From the NCBI GenBank assembly GCA_009823395.1, contig CM020513.1, forward strand, positions 15,179,001-15,243,000: DNA of 64,000 nt, read 5' to 3'. Below are positions 31,751-44,600 of this stretch, one piece after another. The first letter of the stretch is position 1; the number at the start of each line of letters is the position of its first letter. The stretch is from Thamnaconus septentrionalis (lineage: Eukaryota > Chordata > Actinopteri > Tetraodontiformes > Monacanthidae). The notes below the pieces were generated by a model. It worked only from the letters and a program-made list of their open reading frames with translations. It had not been told where the DNA came from and did no database searches. A program made the position numbers and the translations under genes.

Positions 31751-34200
31751 GCGTGGGGCTAGCTGCAAGCAGAGGCGAACGTGGTGTTTGCGAGACAAAC
31801 AACAAACAACCACATGCTGTTTGAGTTTCACCGCGACTTAATGATATTTTTCCTCTCGGGAAGTGCGGCAGATCAAACTTTTCTGCTTCCCTTTTTTTTT
31901 TTCCTCCCGAACGACAAAACAGAAGCGATGACATTGATTCAAGCGTCGGCCTCAACCGCAAAAACAGAGAAGCCGTTTGTCACTTCGCAGATACTTTCAA
32001 ACTTGGCTAAGCCCTTAAACAGGCGGCTGTTGCTGGGTGACGGAGAGATAAGGGTCGGGATGACTGAAGGCTCGTTTTACGGCGTATGAAAACAGCCACA
32101 GTGCGAAAGCGACTCGACTCCTCCATCAGCCTCCACCTCGGCCTGTCTCTCCGTCTCCGCCGTCAATTAATATGCTCTCAGCGGGGAAATTTTAACTGTA
32201 ATTCCAAAAAGCTTTCCAGAACAACTTTGACAGATTCAAAGTGGCGCACCAGGCCACCTGCGGAGTGAACAATCTCAGGGAGGGTTGGGGGTGACAGACT
32301 GCACACAAAGAAATGAGGCGGCGAGGGAAAGGGGGAGAATGATGGGGGGAAGTGGGGGGAACAATTTGCCTCGCTTTTCTGAGGCCTCATGTGTAAGTAA
32401 CTGCGTATTAGCATAGTGACAGGAAGGCTCTTGAGTGCAGTAATTGGATCACCACTGCTTAATGAACATGTCACAAGCTTTTGTCTGAGCTGAAATGAAG
32501 AAACAGTGGCTGATGGCCGAAGGCTGTCCTGCAGACGTGCTGCGAGGGGCCTGTTCCTGTGCACGGTGCACCTGCTGGACCTTTCCTTCCCCACAGTGGA
32601 ATGCCCAGGTGTCATCTTTCTGCTCAGACCAATTCGATAGGCAACAAATATGAGCAAAGTGACACAAATATACCAATATGCATTCAGATGCATTTAAAGT
32701 GATCATTTTGTAGAACCTTTTTTTTTTCTTTTTAAATGCGTCTCCCCTCCTCCCTTACTTAAAAAAGTGATTATAGGTCGGTATTGTACGAAACAGTGTG
32801 TTATGTAACATCAATCTTTCCCTTGATAATATTTCAGCTACCAGTCACACATTAAATGAAAATTAGTCTTTTTTTTGTTTTCTTTCTTTCTGCCATCTTC
32901 TACTCCACTGGGAACTTCCGAGAGTGTCTGAAGACGTGAAGCATTCCGTTTTTAAAGTTTAAAAGAAAAACACTGTTCTATGGTGCCTTTTTCTCTCTGT
33001 GTTTTATAAAATATAGCCTAGAAAGTAAATGTTTCATGTGCATGTGTTAAATGAAATTAATCACACTGGACCCGCTCCCTGAGGTTTAAATGGCACAGAC
33101 CCGACGCTGCCATTCTGCATTTCTCCAGAATTTCAAAGATTTTCAGACACAATTAAGTCGCCATAATCACTTTGCCCTTTTTTTTTCACAAGACGACGGC
33201 GAGAAAAGAAAGATTGATGGTGTGAAGGAGCAGCGGCGAAGGGGACGAATTCTCCTCCGGCCCCCCGCGCTCCCTTCCCTTCAGCCCCCATCTTTTTCTG
33301 AGCAGCTGAAAAGTCCGCGATACATTATTGGAGCTAATCAGAGCCGAATGAGGAAAGCGCTGAGGTGAAACAGCAGAAATTACCTCCACCCTCACCCGCC
33401 CTCTTCCCCTTCCAGTCGCTGTCCCCGTGTTGCCTGATAGTCTGTGTGGGTTTTTTCTGAGGTGGGTCTGGGTTGTACTCCTCCAAGTCAAGAGGGTGAT
33501 GAAATAACTCTCTAATACAATGAAGCGACAATGAAAAGAAAGAAAGGTTACAGTGGAGGATGATTAAAGCTCAATATCATGTTTTTTTTTCTTTCGGTCT
33601 TTTTTTTACTGTCCAGATGGCGGCGGGTCTCGCCAAGTATCCAGCAGCTTTATAGGAAGAAGCACCTCCAACTCTTAAGAAGATTGAGCCCCCCCCCCAA
33701 CCAAACTGTCCCCTCTTTTCCCGATGCAACAATAAAAAATTCTAGCAGCTTTAATATATTTGGCAATTCGAGTGCGGTGTCTGCGTGTGTGAAGCTCCAT
33801 AGAAAGAAATGGATCACTGCTTGTTCAGGGTGGGAGGCGGGGGTGTGTGTGTGTGTTGTGTGTGTTTGGGATGGGTGGGGGTGTGACAGGTGGGAAATAA
33901 TTGAGCCCGTTCCCTTGACATATCCCTGGAATTGAGGTCTAGCGCCAGGTACAGTCGGCCCTCCTCTGAAAAAGACGTATAGAGACAGGGTTGAGTGAAC
34001 GGGGCAGCAAGATAATAACGTGATTCAGACGTTGTGGGCACAATCGAAAAGTACCCCGAATCTTCCTCACCTGCAGGGGCTGAAGTAGTAAACCTGGAGC
34101 CTTTTTCAGTCTGTCAGAGAGAAAAACCAACGGAAAGTCTTCCAGCTGATGCGCACAAAAGGCTTGGCATCTTTTTTTAAGTGAGCTGCTGGTAAAAAAC
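31750..34200. other. unique sequence, mixed composition
   Basis: 2.4 kb with T-rich runs (31889-31900, 33180, 33580-33610), a (GT)n run at 33843-33864 and several unique blocks with TAATTA-type motifs (for example 32160, 33350). A long minus-strand frame at 32178-32693 shows no domain and changes composition along its length, so it is not called a gene. Confidence 0.5.
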
Positions 34201-34286
34201 AAAAAATGAAGCAGATGAAGACGATTCTTTCATTTTCACGTGCCAGTTCCATCCACCGCCCGCCCGCCCGCCTACACGTGGGCGCT

Positions 34287-34294
34287 TATATAAA
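34287..34294 (+). promoter_or_regulatory. TATA box in a CpG-rich region
   Basis: TATATAAA in the context GGCGCTTATATAAAGAGCCG, surrounded by CpG-rich sequence and a CACGTG E-box at 34275-34280. Transcription would start near 34320 on the plus strand. It would drive the candidate exon at 34604-34717. Confidence 0.4.
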
Positions 34295-34603
34295 GAGCCG
34301 TGCGATACACCCGCACCAGCTCGCTATCACCTCTTCAGCGCGTGTCACCTCATACAATAATCACCGGGTTTCGCAGCGACAGCGCCCCCACCCCACGCCC
34401 TCCAGCCCCTTTCCTCCCATTGTCCCGGCTGGCAGACCACTTCTCCCCCTGTCCACTCGCGTTTATCTCCTCACTCGCGGCCCGGCTGCCCTGCGGACGG
34501 CCACGCGGGGCTTAAAAGCTTCATTAGGCTTTTTTTATTTTTGTTCATTTGGTGGAGCGTTAGACCCTGCGGTTTAGACACTTCTAACGGGCTGTAAACA
34601 GGG

Positions 34604-34717
34604 ATGGCGGGGGCTGTGAGAAGACAACCTGCCACTGAACCGACCGCTGCTGCCGCCTCATCCACCAGGATGGCGGCTGGATCGGCGTCTGGGGAGCCAT
34701 CGTCGCCTCATGGGGAG
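34604..34717 (+). CDS. candidate first coding exon of an unidentified plus-strand gene
   Basis: ATG in GGGATGG context opens 38 codons (beginning MAGAVRRQPATEPT, with a second ATG at codon 23), ending SPHGE at a donor GAG|GTGCGT in phase 0. The peptide is Ala/Ser/Pro-rich like many first exons of large regulatory proteins. A possible second exon at 34838-34876 (VMEEEEDEEEDGR, acceptor CGCAG, donor G|GTGAGG) joins in frame, but its acceptor lacks a good pyrimidine tract. I do not recognise the gene. This may instead be a non-coding CpG island. Confidence 0.25.
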
Positions 34718-34994
34718 GTGCGTCATAAAAAGCTATAACTATAAACCCGGAGCACAAGCAGCACAGCCTCCGCAGGCCTCGTGCGGTAACTTGTGATCAG
34801 CGGCCGCGGCGGCATAAACGTGTTCAGCGCACGCAGGTGATGGAGGAGGAGGAGGATGAAGAGGAGGACGGCAGAGGTGAGGTGATGAAAGAGGCCTGAT
34901 GAAATGAAGATCTGAAGTCGCCGGCTCGTCAAATGAAAGTCGTGCCGCACGTCTTCACGCACCAGGCGTCTCCTCGCGTGACACATGAGTTTGG

Positions 34995-36320
34995 GTGCTT
35001 AAAAACACGCGGCGGCGAGTGAAGTGAATTAAATCAAGTTTGTCCCCATTTTGCGGCTGACACTTGGCTGATAGATCCTGTCCGCCCAGATAACGGAGTT
35101 CTTAGTCACAGCCGCTGAAGCTGTCCGCTCTGTCTCCCCGGGTTAAAGGGTTTAACAAAGTGTGAGTGATGACATGTTTCAAGTATTAAAGAGAGATCCT
35201 CTGAACTCGGGCCTCGGCTCCACCAGCCCTTTAACTCATCTGGAACATTCAGAGGCCGCCGTAAACAAAGGCAAACTCCTCACAAATCACAACAATTAGG
35301 TTCAACAAATCATTTTGATTCAGCGGAGAACCATCCGGTCAGCACTGATAGAGAATTTTAGCAACAGTGATTCCCAACTTTAAAGAACTCTTGTTCTCAC
35401 CGGTGTTCTGATTACTTACTCCCCCTACATCCGGCTGGCCAGACTTGTGAGAGCCGCCGTCTCAGCCAATCGATGTTTGAGAAGCCATTGCATCCACTCG
35501 TCTATTGTGTTTGCGTTGTCTGATTGCTGGGAGACGATGATTGGCATGACGCAGACTGTCGCAAAGTTTAATGGGTCTCAGCTTCAAGACGGGAGTCTCT
35601 AATGGGGATTGCTGCCGACAACTATGGGACGACAGCCTCAGCTGTAACAACTGGGGTTTCATCAAAAAGGAAATTGGAGGCTATGTTTTTCGCCGAAGCG
35701 CTATGTGTCACAGCCAGTTTCCGAGTAAGTAATTATCAGCCCGATGCAGTTGTGGAAGTATTTGTGTTAGCGGAGGCAAATAATGATTAAATGAAAAGAA
35801 AGTAAAAAAAAATCCCGCAACATTTGATTGGCCTCGGTAATGTTTGTAGGACTGTGTTATATCAATATTATTTTGAACATCAACATGGTGTGATGATGAT
35901 GGAACCCCCCACAGCTAATTTACACCAGGAATTCTCTGTAATTGCACTTTTAATTTTTGATAAGTTACTGATTCCATTTTGATTTGGACTATTGAAGGAT
36001 ATTAGACTAAAAGGAGAAAATGACTACATACTGAAACATTGGCACATATCACTTTGTCTTTATAGAATGGGTTTTGCAATATTAGAAGGTGAAATGCAAT
36101 GCCAAGACAAATTTAACCAAAACAGTTGGATCCAACAAGTTGCAGTTTAATGATCTAACCAGACGTGGCCTGCATGAAAGAAATGAACTGGATGATTTTT
36201 CTGCCAGCAGGAAAAAAGACGCGGGTGCTCTGATCCCAACAGGAGGTCGATCACACAGGGAAGAGCTCCGACAGTAACCTGTTTACCGTCTAGAAAGAGT
36301 TCTCCCCTGGTGGTGATTTA
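34995..36320. other. unique sequence
   Basis: 1.3 kb, moderate GC falling to AT-rich by 35800. No gene, repeat family or RNA recognised. Confidence 0.6.
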
Positions 36321-36588
36321 GATGAATAGGAAAGGGACGTCTGATCAGAGGATGCGACTGGTGATCGTAGTCATGGAGCGTCCAGGGTGGCAGCAGGTGA
36401 GCACGATATAATAGTGTTTCCTTTGTTCCTGCCGAACACATTATCATCGTCCAACAGTGCTGCTGATTTTTCTTTCAATGCCAGTATTGACATTTTTCTT
36501 TTTTAGCTTCATGCCGTTGATGTCTTGACCCTCGAAGTCGCTGTGGAAACAATAAATAAGGCGGCGAGGCTATTTGCACTCCCCCCGT

Positions 36589-36606
36589 TGATTTATGGAT
36601 GCAAAT
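36589..36606 (+). promoter_or_regulatory. HOX/PBX-like site directly abutting a POU octamer
   Basis: TGATTTATGG is followed with no gap by ATGCAAAT. The first fits a posterior-HOX/PBX composite, the second is the exact POU octamer. They lie in a unique CpG-containing block at about 36500-37050. Confidence 0.4.
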
Positions 36607-37099
36607 GCAGCGAAAGCGACGGCGTGGGGATTTTAATGAGCTACGCACTCTGTATATCTACCGAGGACGAATGACTGATGGGGTTATTTTTCAATTCAAC
36701 TCTCCTTCCTCCGTAATGTGCAATAGCGATGCCAAGGGGGGACTGAGCGAGGGAGGCAGCGCACCACAGCATATCACTGGTGACCGAGCCTGTTTCCTCA
36801 CAGCCCCGCCGTATTGTGAACCACTGCGGGGATGTCCGCGTCCGCCACTCGTCCGGTGTATCTGCGTAATGACCACCTTCCTGAAAAGGGTCCCTGTGAG
36901 AGTCATTATTCCTGATCCGATCTGCGATGACAGGGGGAAGGGGCCGGAGAGGACGGATGCCAGATGACAGGGTCTGCGCCGTCTGATGTCCCGCTCTCGT
37001 CTCCAGGGGAGGAACACTCGTTCTGCTTGGATCCAGCCAGCACAAAGAGGGGGGAGAAAGAAAAAAGTAATCGGCCTTCTAAAGCGTCATCATGTGTGC

Positions 37100-39235
37100 T
37101 GGATTATGCCTGGGAAAGGTAAATGTTGTTTTCACAGGCGCAACTCTCAAAGGGCCGCCCACCAGTTTTACACGTGATAACATCAAGGATTTCAGGAGCT
37201 TGGGGCAAAAGTCTCATCACACACCACATGTTCTGTGACATTTGGATGCAATTTTTCTGTTGGGTATTACTTGACCCCAAGGGTTGCGTGCACGACACGC
37301 GGCATTGTTTTGTCTTTGGCGGGCAGCAGCACACTCGCACTGGCCCACTTCTGCTGCAGAACTCAGGTCCCCAGTGTCCACAAGAATAGAACAGTGTGCT
37401 GATTAGAATTTATTGCAATCGCCGTCTGATGATGGGAGCACAATGAAAGATTGCTCCGGTTGATGTATCCGTGACCTTGGGAAGCACATGTTCAGACAAA
37501 ATTAGAAACACTGAAGTCAAATACATTATACAACCTCTAAAGAGTAACTGGAGAACAATTAATAAGGTGAGAGATAAAACATAGTAAATGAGAACATCTT
37601 GAAATATTAAAACATATAACAAATTGTTGGCAGGAAAACAATTAAATTTTTCAGTCACTGTTTGGATTTGAAGGAGACAGACGTGCCAACAGTGTTTTGC
37701 TTCACTCTTCAATATATTTGGTAATGATGTGTCCAGAGTGAGAATATTAAGAGAATATTAACAGATTCAAAGTATTAACCTTGGCAAGACACATCGCGGC
37801 TCATCCTCTGTTAGAATAGAAGATTTTTATTGATTTGGTATGACTTCTTGAGAAGAATATTGTGTTTGATTAAAAACAGGAAATGAACAAATGAGAAGTA
37901 AACTGTTTCAGAGGACTGAAGAAGCTGTGAAAGAAAATTAAAACAAAGCTAGCGTGAAAAAGCCCCCCACCTGGAAAAATCATTTGGAGTTGACCTGGTT
38001 CCATATGTAAATGCAAGAGAAAGGAGCACGGAATTATGCCTCAGTTGCCGGTGCAGCCGGAAATGTTTGGCGAACGAATTTGCGAAAAGGTTTTGTCTGA
38101 CTGGCTGGCATTTAGTGCATTGTGTTTTGCGGTGTTGTGCTATGTTTTTCTTACCGCTGACTGAGCTGCTCTGCTGCACTGAGTCATATCTTCTTATATC
38201 TGCCAGGCTGTGTCTGCCGGGACTGCATATCAAAATGGCTCTGTGTTTAACGCCATTCTCTCAGGTACTCTGCGGCTCAGATCTGTCTTTCCAGGGCCAC
38301 ATAGGGCCGCTTTTTGTTGTTAGCTCTCTTTGTGTTCGAGTGAATGCTGAGGAATGGCGGCCCAGGTTTCCTGTCTCAATAATGTGCCCAAACTTCTTAA
38401 TATTCTGCACCCACCAGCAACTTAATTAAAGTAAACTGTGTAATTGCTTCTAAACACAAAACAGCCAAGCAATCACGCGACAGCAAGTCGGTGCTTTTAG
38501 GCATGTAGATGTGGCGAGGATGACCAAGCTAAAGTGGAAAGCGAGCATCATGGATGCAAAAGGGGAGTGAAGTGATTTGAACGTCGCACGGTAATTGGTT
38601 GGTCTGAGTATTTTACAAACTGCTGATCAACTGGGACTTTTTTAGAGAATGGCCACACTGGTTAGAGAGTTTTGCAGGGGTGAGTGCGACTGGCCTTGCT
38701 GATATTTTCTGGAAATACTGCAGAGTATTGCGTCTGTTTATTTAATCTCCTGCACACATCTTAGTAATAGGTTTAGTGACACAATGTAAATGAAATGATA
38801 GCACGAGAGTCCTCAGTTAGTCACTGGACAACAATGCGTTGCTTTGTGGTAGAAAGACTTGAAGTTTCGTATATGATTAATTACTTTGTAATTAAAGCTA
38901 ATTTGTTTCTTTACCAGTTTGCACTGCTTGTCCTTGGGAGGGTTCAGGGGGATGTCAGTAATAATCATGTGTAGATTGTTGGGGTTGGCAATGGAATTGG
39001 CTCAGCTTAAGATCTGAATCATTGTCATATTTTCAATGTTTTAACTTTCATTTTATTGCCCCCAAAACATTTTCCTCTTTTCCTTTTTTTTGCAACCAAT
39101 TTAACTCTAACTAAATGACTGTGTTGAGTTTGTTGTCTGCATAGTGTACGAGGCCAATGTGGGGTTTTCGTAAAGAAAAGTAGGACTTCAGGTATTTTTC
39201 AAGTCTTCTGTCCACTGGCAATGTTGAGCATTGTG

Positions 39236-39237
<2 letters not shown>
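37100..39237. other. AT-rich unique sequence
   Basis: 2.1 kb. No repeat family, exon or RNA gene recognised. Confidence 0.6.

Positions 39238-39310
<73 letters not shown>
39238..39310. repeat. (GA)n microsatellite, about 73 bp
   Basis: Pure GA from 39238 to 39304, then GAAAGAG. Minus-strand Ser-Leu repeat frames across it are artefacts. Confidence 0.97.
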
Positions 39311-40522
39311 GTTTTAAGGGGCATCAGCAACAAAATACATGCTGTTCCGTTCCACTCAAAAAAGCTCAAATAACCATAAACTAGATAATGTTTTGGTGCA
39401 CTGCTTGCACACTGACCTGAAAATGTTAATTGCATGGCTATGTTCTTTTGCTCCGCGCCAAATGGTGAGCCATTATCTTGGACTCGGAGAGAAATCTGAA
39501 AAACAACAAGGATTAATTAGAATCATGACCAAACAAAACCGCATTAGCAGAGGCGCAGAGACAAGGATCTCAAACTGGAGTCCCTCTCTGGATATCCTGT
39601 TTCTGCACTCGCCATGATAGCCATTAAGGCGAGAGCGCGGGCTGCTGGCGATTGGCTGAGGTCTCTGCTCAGCTGACAGCAACACTTCTTATCCGATTGC
39701 CAAGGAGATGGTTCTATCAAAGGCAACAATCAGGAGGCTTCACTCTGCAGACTCAAATAAGATAGGGTGCGCTGAGGAGCATTTCTGCAGATTAGGAGAC
39801 TGAGGAGAGAGACGGATGCACCGGGGGAGGAAGGCGGCCGGGAGCTGAAAAATGTCCTCTCCAGGCCTCGACAATGTACAAATTCTTGCACATTCCGTGC
39901 ATAAGCAGCGGCTCTGCCATGACATTGCACATCCCACACTTGTACTCGCACCAGATCAACACATTCGCCCAGGAGCAACAGTGGGAATGCAATGCAGTTA
40001 AATAAAAAAAAAGAAGAAAAGAAAGGAAAAAGCTGCATAAGCTTAATTGAGGACCTTGATGGTTGCGCTGGCGCTTCATCTCCCCCCGATCGCCACTGCG
40101 CGCACAAGCGCACACTCGAATCTCAATCCATCAGGCCGATTTCAGCTCCGCATTTATATAAACCATCAAACGCTGGCCGGCTGGCTTTCGCTCTCTGTTT
40201 ACCTGAACTTCAGCGCGACCCCAATTACATTAGGCTAAACTGCTGATTCAACCGGCGCTCTTTTAACAGACTATTAATAGGACTGGGAATGGGGAGCCGC
40301 GCTGAGCCACGTTGCAGTAAAGCGGGAGGGATGTGTGCCTGACACGCTCTTGCGAAAATACAAAATGCATGTAATGTGATTAGATCGGCGCGCCGCCGCG
40401 CGTCTGTTCCATCCCCTCGGTAATGTGAGTGATCAGCGCCTGAATTAATTAGTGTTACATAAATATCGGCGTTGGCTAAGTATGTTCCACGTATGTTGAA
40501 TGTTGCAGCAAGATGCGAGACG

Positions 40523-40524
<2 letters not shown>
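39311..40524. other. unique block, CpG-rich towards its end
   Basis: 1.2 kb. An inverted CCAAT (GATTGGCT) lies at about 39650. The stretch 40060-40520 is CpG-rich with GGCGCGCC at 40387 and motifs AATTAATTAG and ATTAATAGG. No exon recognised. Confidence 0.5.

Positions 40525-40573
<49 letters not shown>
40525..40573. repeat. (TC)n microsatellite, about 49 bp
   Basis: Uninterrupted CT dinucleotides embedded in a CpG-rich block. The Arg-Glu repeat frame on the minus strand is an artefact. Confidence 0.97.
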
Positions 40574-40575
<2 letters not shown>

Positions 40576-41600
40576 GACGGTGATTTATTTCCCCCCCGCG
40601 GCTGGCGACATGTAATACGCGACTGATGAATATTTGAGTCACGCCGACGCTAATCAGCTTGGAGACTGACACCTCTGACAGCGGGTGCTGTCCTCAAGTG
40701 GGGCACGCAACTTCGAGGCCCCCCGGATGGCGGCGCAGCAAAACTGGGAATGCGCGAGGGCTACGAAAGCCTTGCGGTGATTTATTGCCCTTTGTCTCCT
40801 CCCTCACTGTGCAACGGAGCACCGCGTGATGTGTTGCATTTCATTCTGACTGAGGATCCCGTCGTCTCCCGAACACTGACGGCTCCGCACGGGCCGTAAC
40901 GGGACGACTCCAGCGATGTCAAGCCGTCCTTGATTTCTGCGTCTTTTGCCGCCTTTTGGCATCAAAGGCGTGAAGCGAGTGCTTGGGATGGCGGGATGTG
41001 TTGTCCTACAAAAAGGCAGACAAAAAAGGCAGGCACGCGCCATCGGCTGCGCACCAAATATGATTTACCTTATTATGAGCCGAGGACCAGAGAATAACGT
41101 GTCATCCTATATCCCGCGTCCCATCCACATGGCTGGCAAAACGCATCTGTGTCAGGTTTTATCGGTAATGTGCATTAGGGCCGAGGTAAGTTATTATAAC
41201 TCGCCGTCTTTGCGGCGCTCTCTGGGGGAACACAATGAATAAATCAGCCTCTTTATTGGATTACAGGACTTTATTTGCGGCGGCCGCGTCGCTCGTCATG
41301 CGACTTGCAGAAGTTAACTTTCAGAGGATGGCGCTGCGTCTCACTTTCAGCGACCTTCAGGAGGAAGACAGAGAGAGAGGGAGGGAAAAAAGTCAATTCC
41401 CCAGGCGTGGGGAACCTGCTTCCCTTTTGGAAAACACACTGCTCTTTTCAGCGCCTTGTTCCTCCTGACGTGCTAACGCAACGTCACTTAGCCATTACTT
41501 TATTTGCACTCACCCCTTGTCCATTTCCACATTCACGCCCCCGTTTCTGTGCATCCCGCTGCGGATGACTAATGCCCCCCCCATCCTCCACCTCGATCAC
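40574..41600. other. CpG-rich unique block (orphan CpG-island-like)
   Basis: About 1 kb with frequent CpG, including GCGGCCGC near 41278, plus TGATTTATT twice (near 40580 and 40777) and CTAATCAGC. No coding exon or start is recognised. Candidate regulatory island. Confidence 0.45.
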
Positions 41601-44600
41601 GTCCGCGATAAAAAAAGAAAAAAAAAAAAAAAAGAAAAGAAAAGCACCTGCCCTTGACCGGCAACTGCCGTTTGGAATCCATCTCGTGTGGGGAAAGTAG
41701 TCTCACACTTCTTCCCAAGTCGTTGGCACGACGCTTGTGTATGGCGGCAGCATGCCATTAGTGGTCTGCAGTCAACATGTACGCTTTCACCAGACTGGCA
41801 AGGGGCACTCTCCGGGGAATTACTCGTAAATGTGTGTGCGTGGGAAGAGGGAAGAGCTTCTTCTGCTCTCAGAACACAACACTGAGGGCTGGTCACACCT
41901 CATCAATCAACCAGGAATCTTTTTTTTTTGGTTTTCTTGTATTTTTTCCTATGCTGCCGTACACCTGTAGCCTTCACTGCAATCCCTACAAATCTATCAA
42001 CACAAAAGGAAGACACCAGGGTTGGACTGTCTAGTGTGTCTGCACGCGCACACACAAACACTCTGACGACTGCAAAGACCAGATCGAGCTCGTTTTAAGG
42101 CCAGCTCCTGTCCCACGTGCCCTCTCCCGTGTTCTCCTTGTGACGGGCGTCCAGGTCAGCCCAGGTATGTAATTGGGTCCAGGGTTGGATACTGGATATA
42201 ATGGGAAGCTCCTCCGTACGTGCACGAGCGCACACCCACCTCCCAACCTTCACCTATCGGCTATTCTCACTTTTCAAGGCTACAGAAGAACCCTTCCACA
42301 TGGACGTGTGCCATTGTTGAACCTATTAAAAAGAGGCCTAATGTCCCATTATGGTCACTGGTACCAGCTGCTGTTAACCTGAACGTGTGATAAGATGAAC
42401 TCCGGTCATGCTTTGATTGAAGCCGTCAGGGCTCCTCCACCTCCATACGTTTGGGCTTGGTTCCCTGCGAAGGTTGTTCACGCCCTCTTTCCTGGTCTTT
42501 TTGGCAAAGTGTTCACCTACTGCGCCCGCCATAACCACAGTGAAGTTCACATCAGGATCAGTCTGAGGATCTCTGAGAACTGCACCATATTTCATACGTC
42601 TCGAATATGGATTCATCATCTGCTTGCAGTTTGTGAAACTCTTATGCCTGGCTGTTTTTACACTAATGATTTAACTTGAGGCCATTGAAAAATCTGACAC
42701 AAAGATCCCTAAATGCATTAGCGTATTCTTCTGCGTGTCATTCCGGGACGCTTCGCCCCGAGGTGAGGTGCCGCTTCATGGAACTAGCAGCCGGAGCATG
42801 TTCGCTTTTCCTCCTCTCGATGTGTTTGCGCTTCCGCGGCTGAATTATTGATACTTGACAAATGACCGCCATTGTGAAGGGGACAGTTCTCTCAACATCA
42901 ATTAAATATAAAGAACGCTGCACGTGTGAGCATATGTGTCTCTGCCAAGCGGAGCTTTAAGCCACTTTTCGCTTGGCAAGAGGAGGGCAGAGATTGTTCT
43001 CTGCGGCCGTGGAGCAAACTTTTACGGTGCCAGACACTCACTTGGTATGCAGGGAAGGGACAGGGAGCCTGTTTTTCACATCATTGTTCTATCATCATCG
43101 TCCTCTCGGAGATATGCTTTTGTTTGTCCCAACCCCCTTCCCTTTTTATCCCTGAGCTCCTCTGTGTGTATCTTTGTGCGCCCGTGCAGGACTCTGAGTG
43201 GTGGAGAAAGGGGAATACAGAGGAGGGCAAAAATGGAATATTTAGAAGTCATGAGTGCAAATTTGTGTTAAAAAGGGAGAAGAGGAGCAGCGGGGAGAGA
43301 TGGCAGATGTGCGATGCCGGTCTCATGGCAGGACGTTTGTTTTTTTTGTGCGTGTCTATCCACGTGTTGGCCTGCCAAAGTTCACATTCGCAGAGAGCTG
43401 AGAATGAGATCAAAGGCAAACAAGTTTATTGGAAGTCTCCATAATTCAGCAGCTATACCAGGGGTCATAGTCTTTCCTTTGAGGTTGAGCTGCACAAATG
43501 AATCTTTAATGCGCTCCTGCCTCGTAATAATGGATGGCATTGACCGGCTACCGCCGTGCCCTGCTGCGGGAGCTGGGAGCAGTCGAGTGGGAGAATACAC
43601 ATGTACGGACTGTGGACAGGGAGTGTTATGGACATTGTTGGATGGGCAAAAGCAAGCGGCAGGGATTTGTGTGGCCACCCGTGCGGACTGCATGCTGTAA
43701 GCCATGTGCGCAAGGACTTATCTCGATGCCTCGCTGTACAGAATTTCCATGAGCGACCGTCTTGTCACAGCTGGGTGGCTCCGAGGTGCCCTCAGGCTCC
43801 GGGAATGATAGAGCTGCATTCTGTCCACCGGTGGGACTCGCTGGGCCGTCATCCCTGTCCTCCTGGTCCCCAGACAGGCCTGCCTTTGCACACCTGCTCC
43901 GCCTCCATCCTGGACTGTGTGGGGAGGTTTTGCCACTAAGCTTTCTGCCTTCTACCCTTCTAAATAGTATTTTGACGTCCTGGTTTATGGGGAACAAAAG
44001 GCGAAACAAGATATTCACAAGATATTCACATTATACGAGAGCGAGAGGATGTGATTTCTGTATGTAAATTACATTTTGGGGTTACCATTTTGAGCTGAAA
44101 ATGAAGTGAGGGCGAGTTACTAGCTTCTCTAGATGTCACCAGTTCTGTCATAGCTTTTTTTTTTTCTTTTTTTCTTTTTCCTGAAACATGTAAGCTGCAC
44201 TTGAATGCAGCACCTCTTGAGACGGAAGAGAAAATAATCTTCTTTGAGGAGAAAACACTATTTTCTATAATGGTCAGGGTCAGTTGTGTTTGTGTGTGTG
44301 TGTGTGTTTTTTCTCTGAATGGGGCAGAGGTCACATCAGATTCCACAGTCTTTCTCTCCTCCCTCCCATGCTGCACAGCATTCAAGAGAGCAAAATTGTT
44401 CCGTCCGCCAAACAATCCAGAGGGTATGAATGCACTGCGGAGTACCGACGTTGGTTTTTGCGTGCTCAGCCGCACACCCTTTTGCAGTTGATGAATTGGG
44501 TCTGATACACTGGCTGGAGGTTGGTGTCACTTCTTGGTATCAGTAGTATCAGTACCCAAATGCAGGTATCTGGACAGTGGTCCAGTGAAGAGACAATAAT

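Noticed and set aside
32178..32693. 171-residue minus-strand open frame
   Set aside because: No recognisable domain, a Pro/Ser/Phe tract from a C-rich stretch, no upstream promoter or splice pattern.
42926..43444. 172-residue plus-strand open frame
   Set aside because: Overlapped by other open frames in the same region, Cys/Ser-rich low-information residues, no domain, no splice context; explained by base composition.
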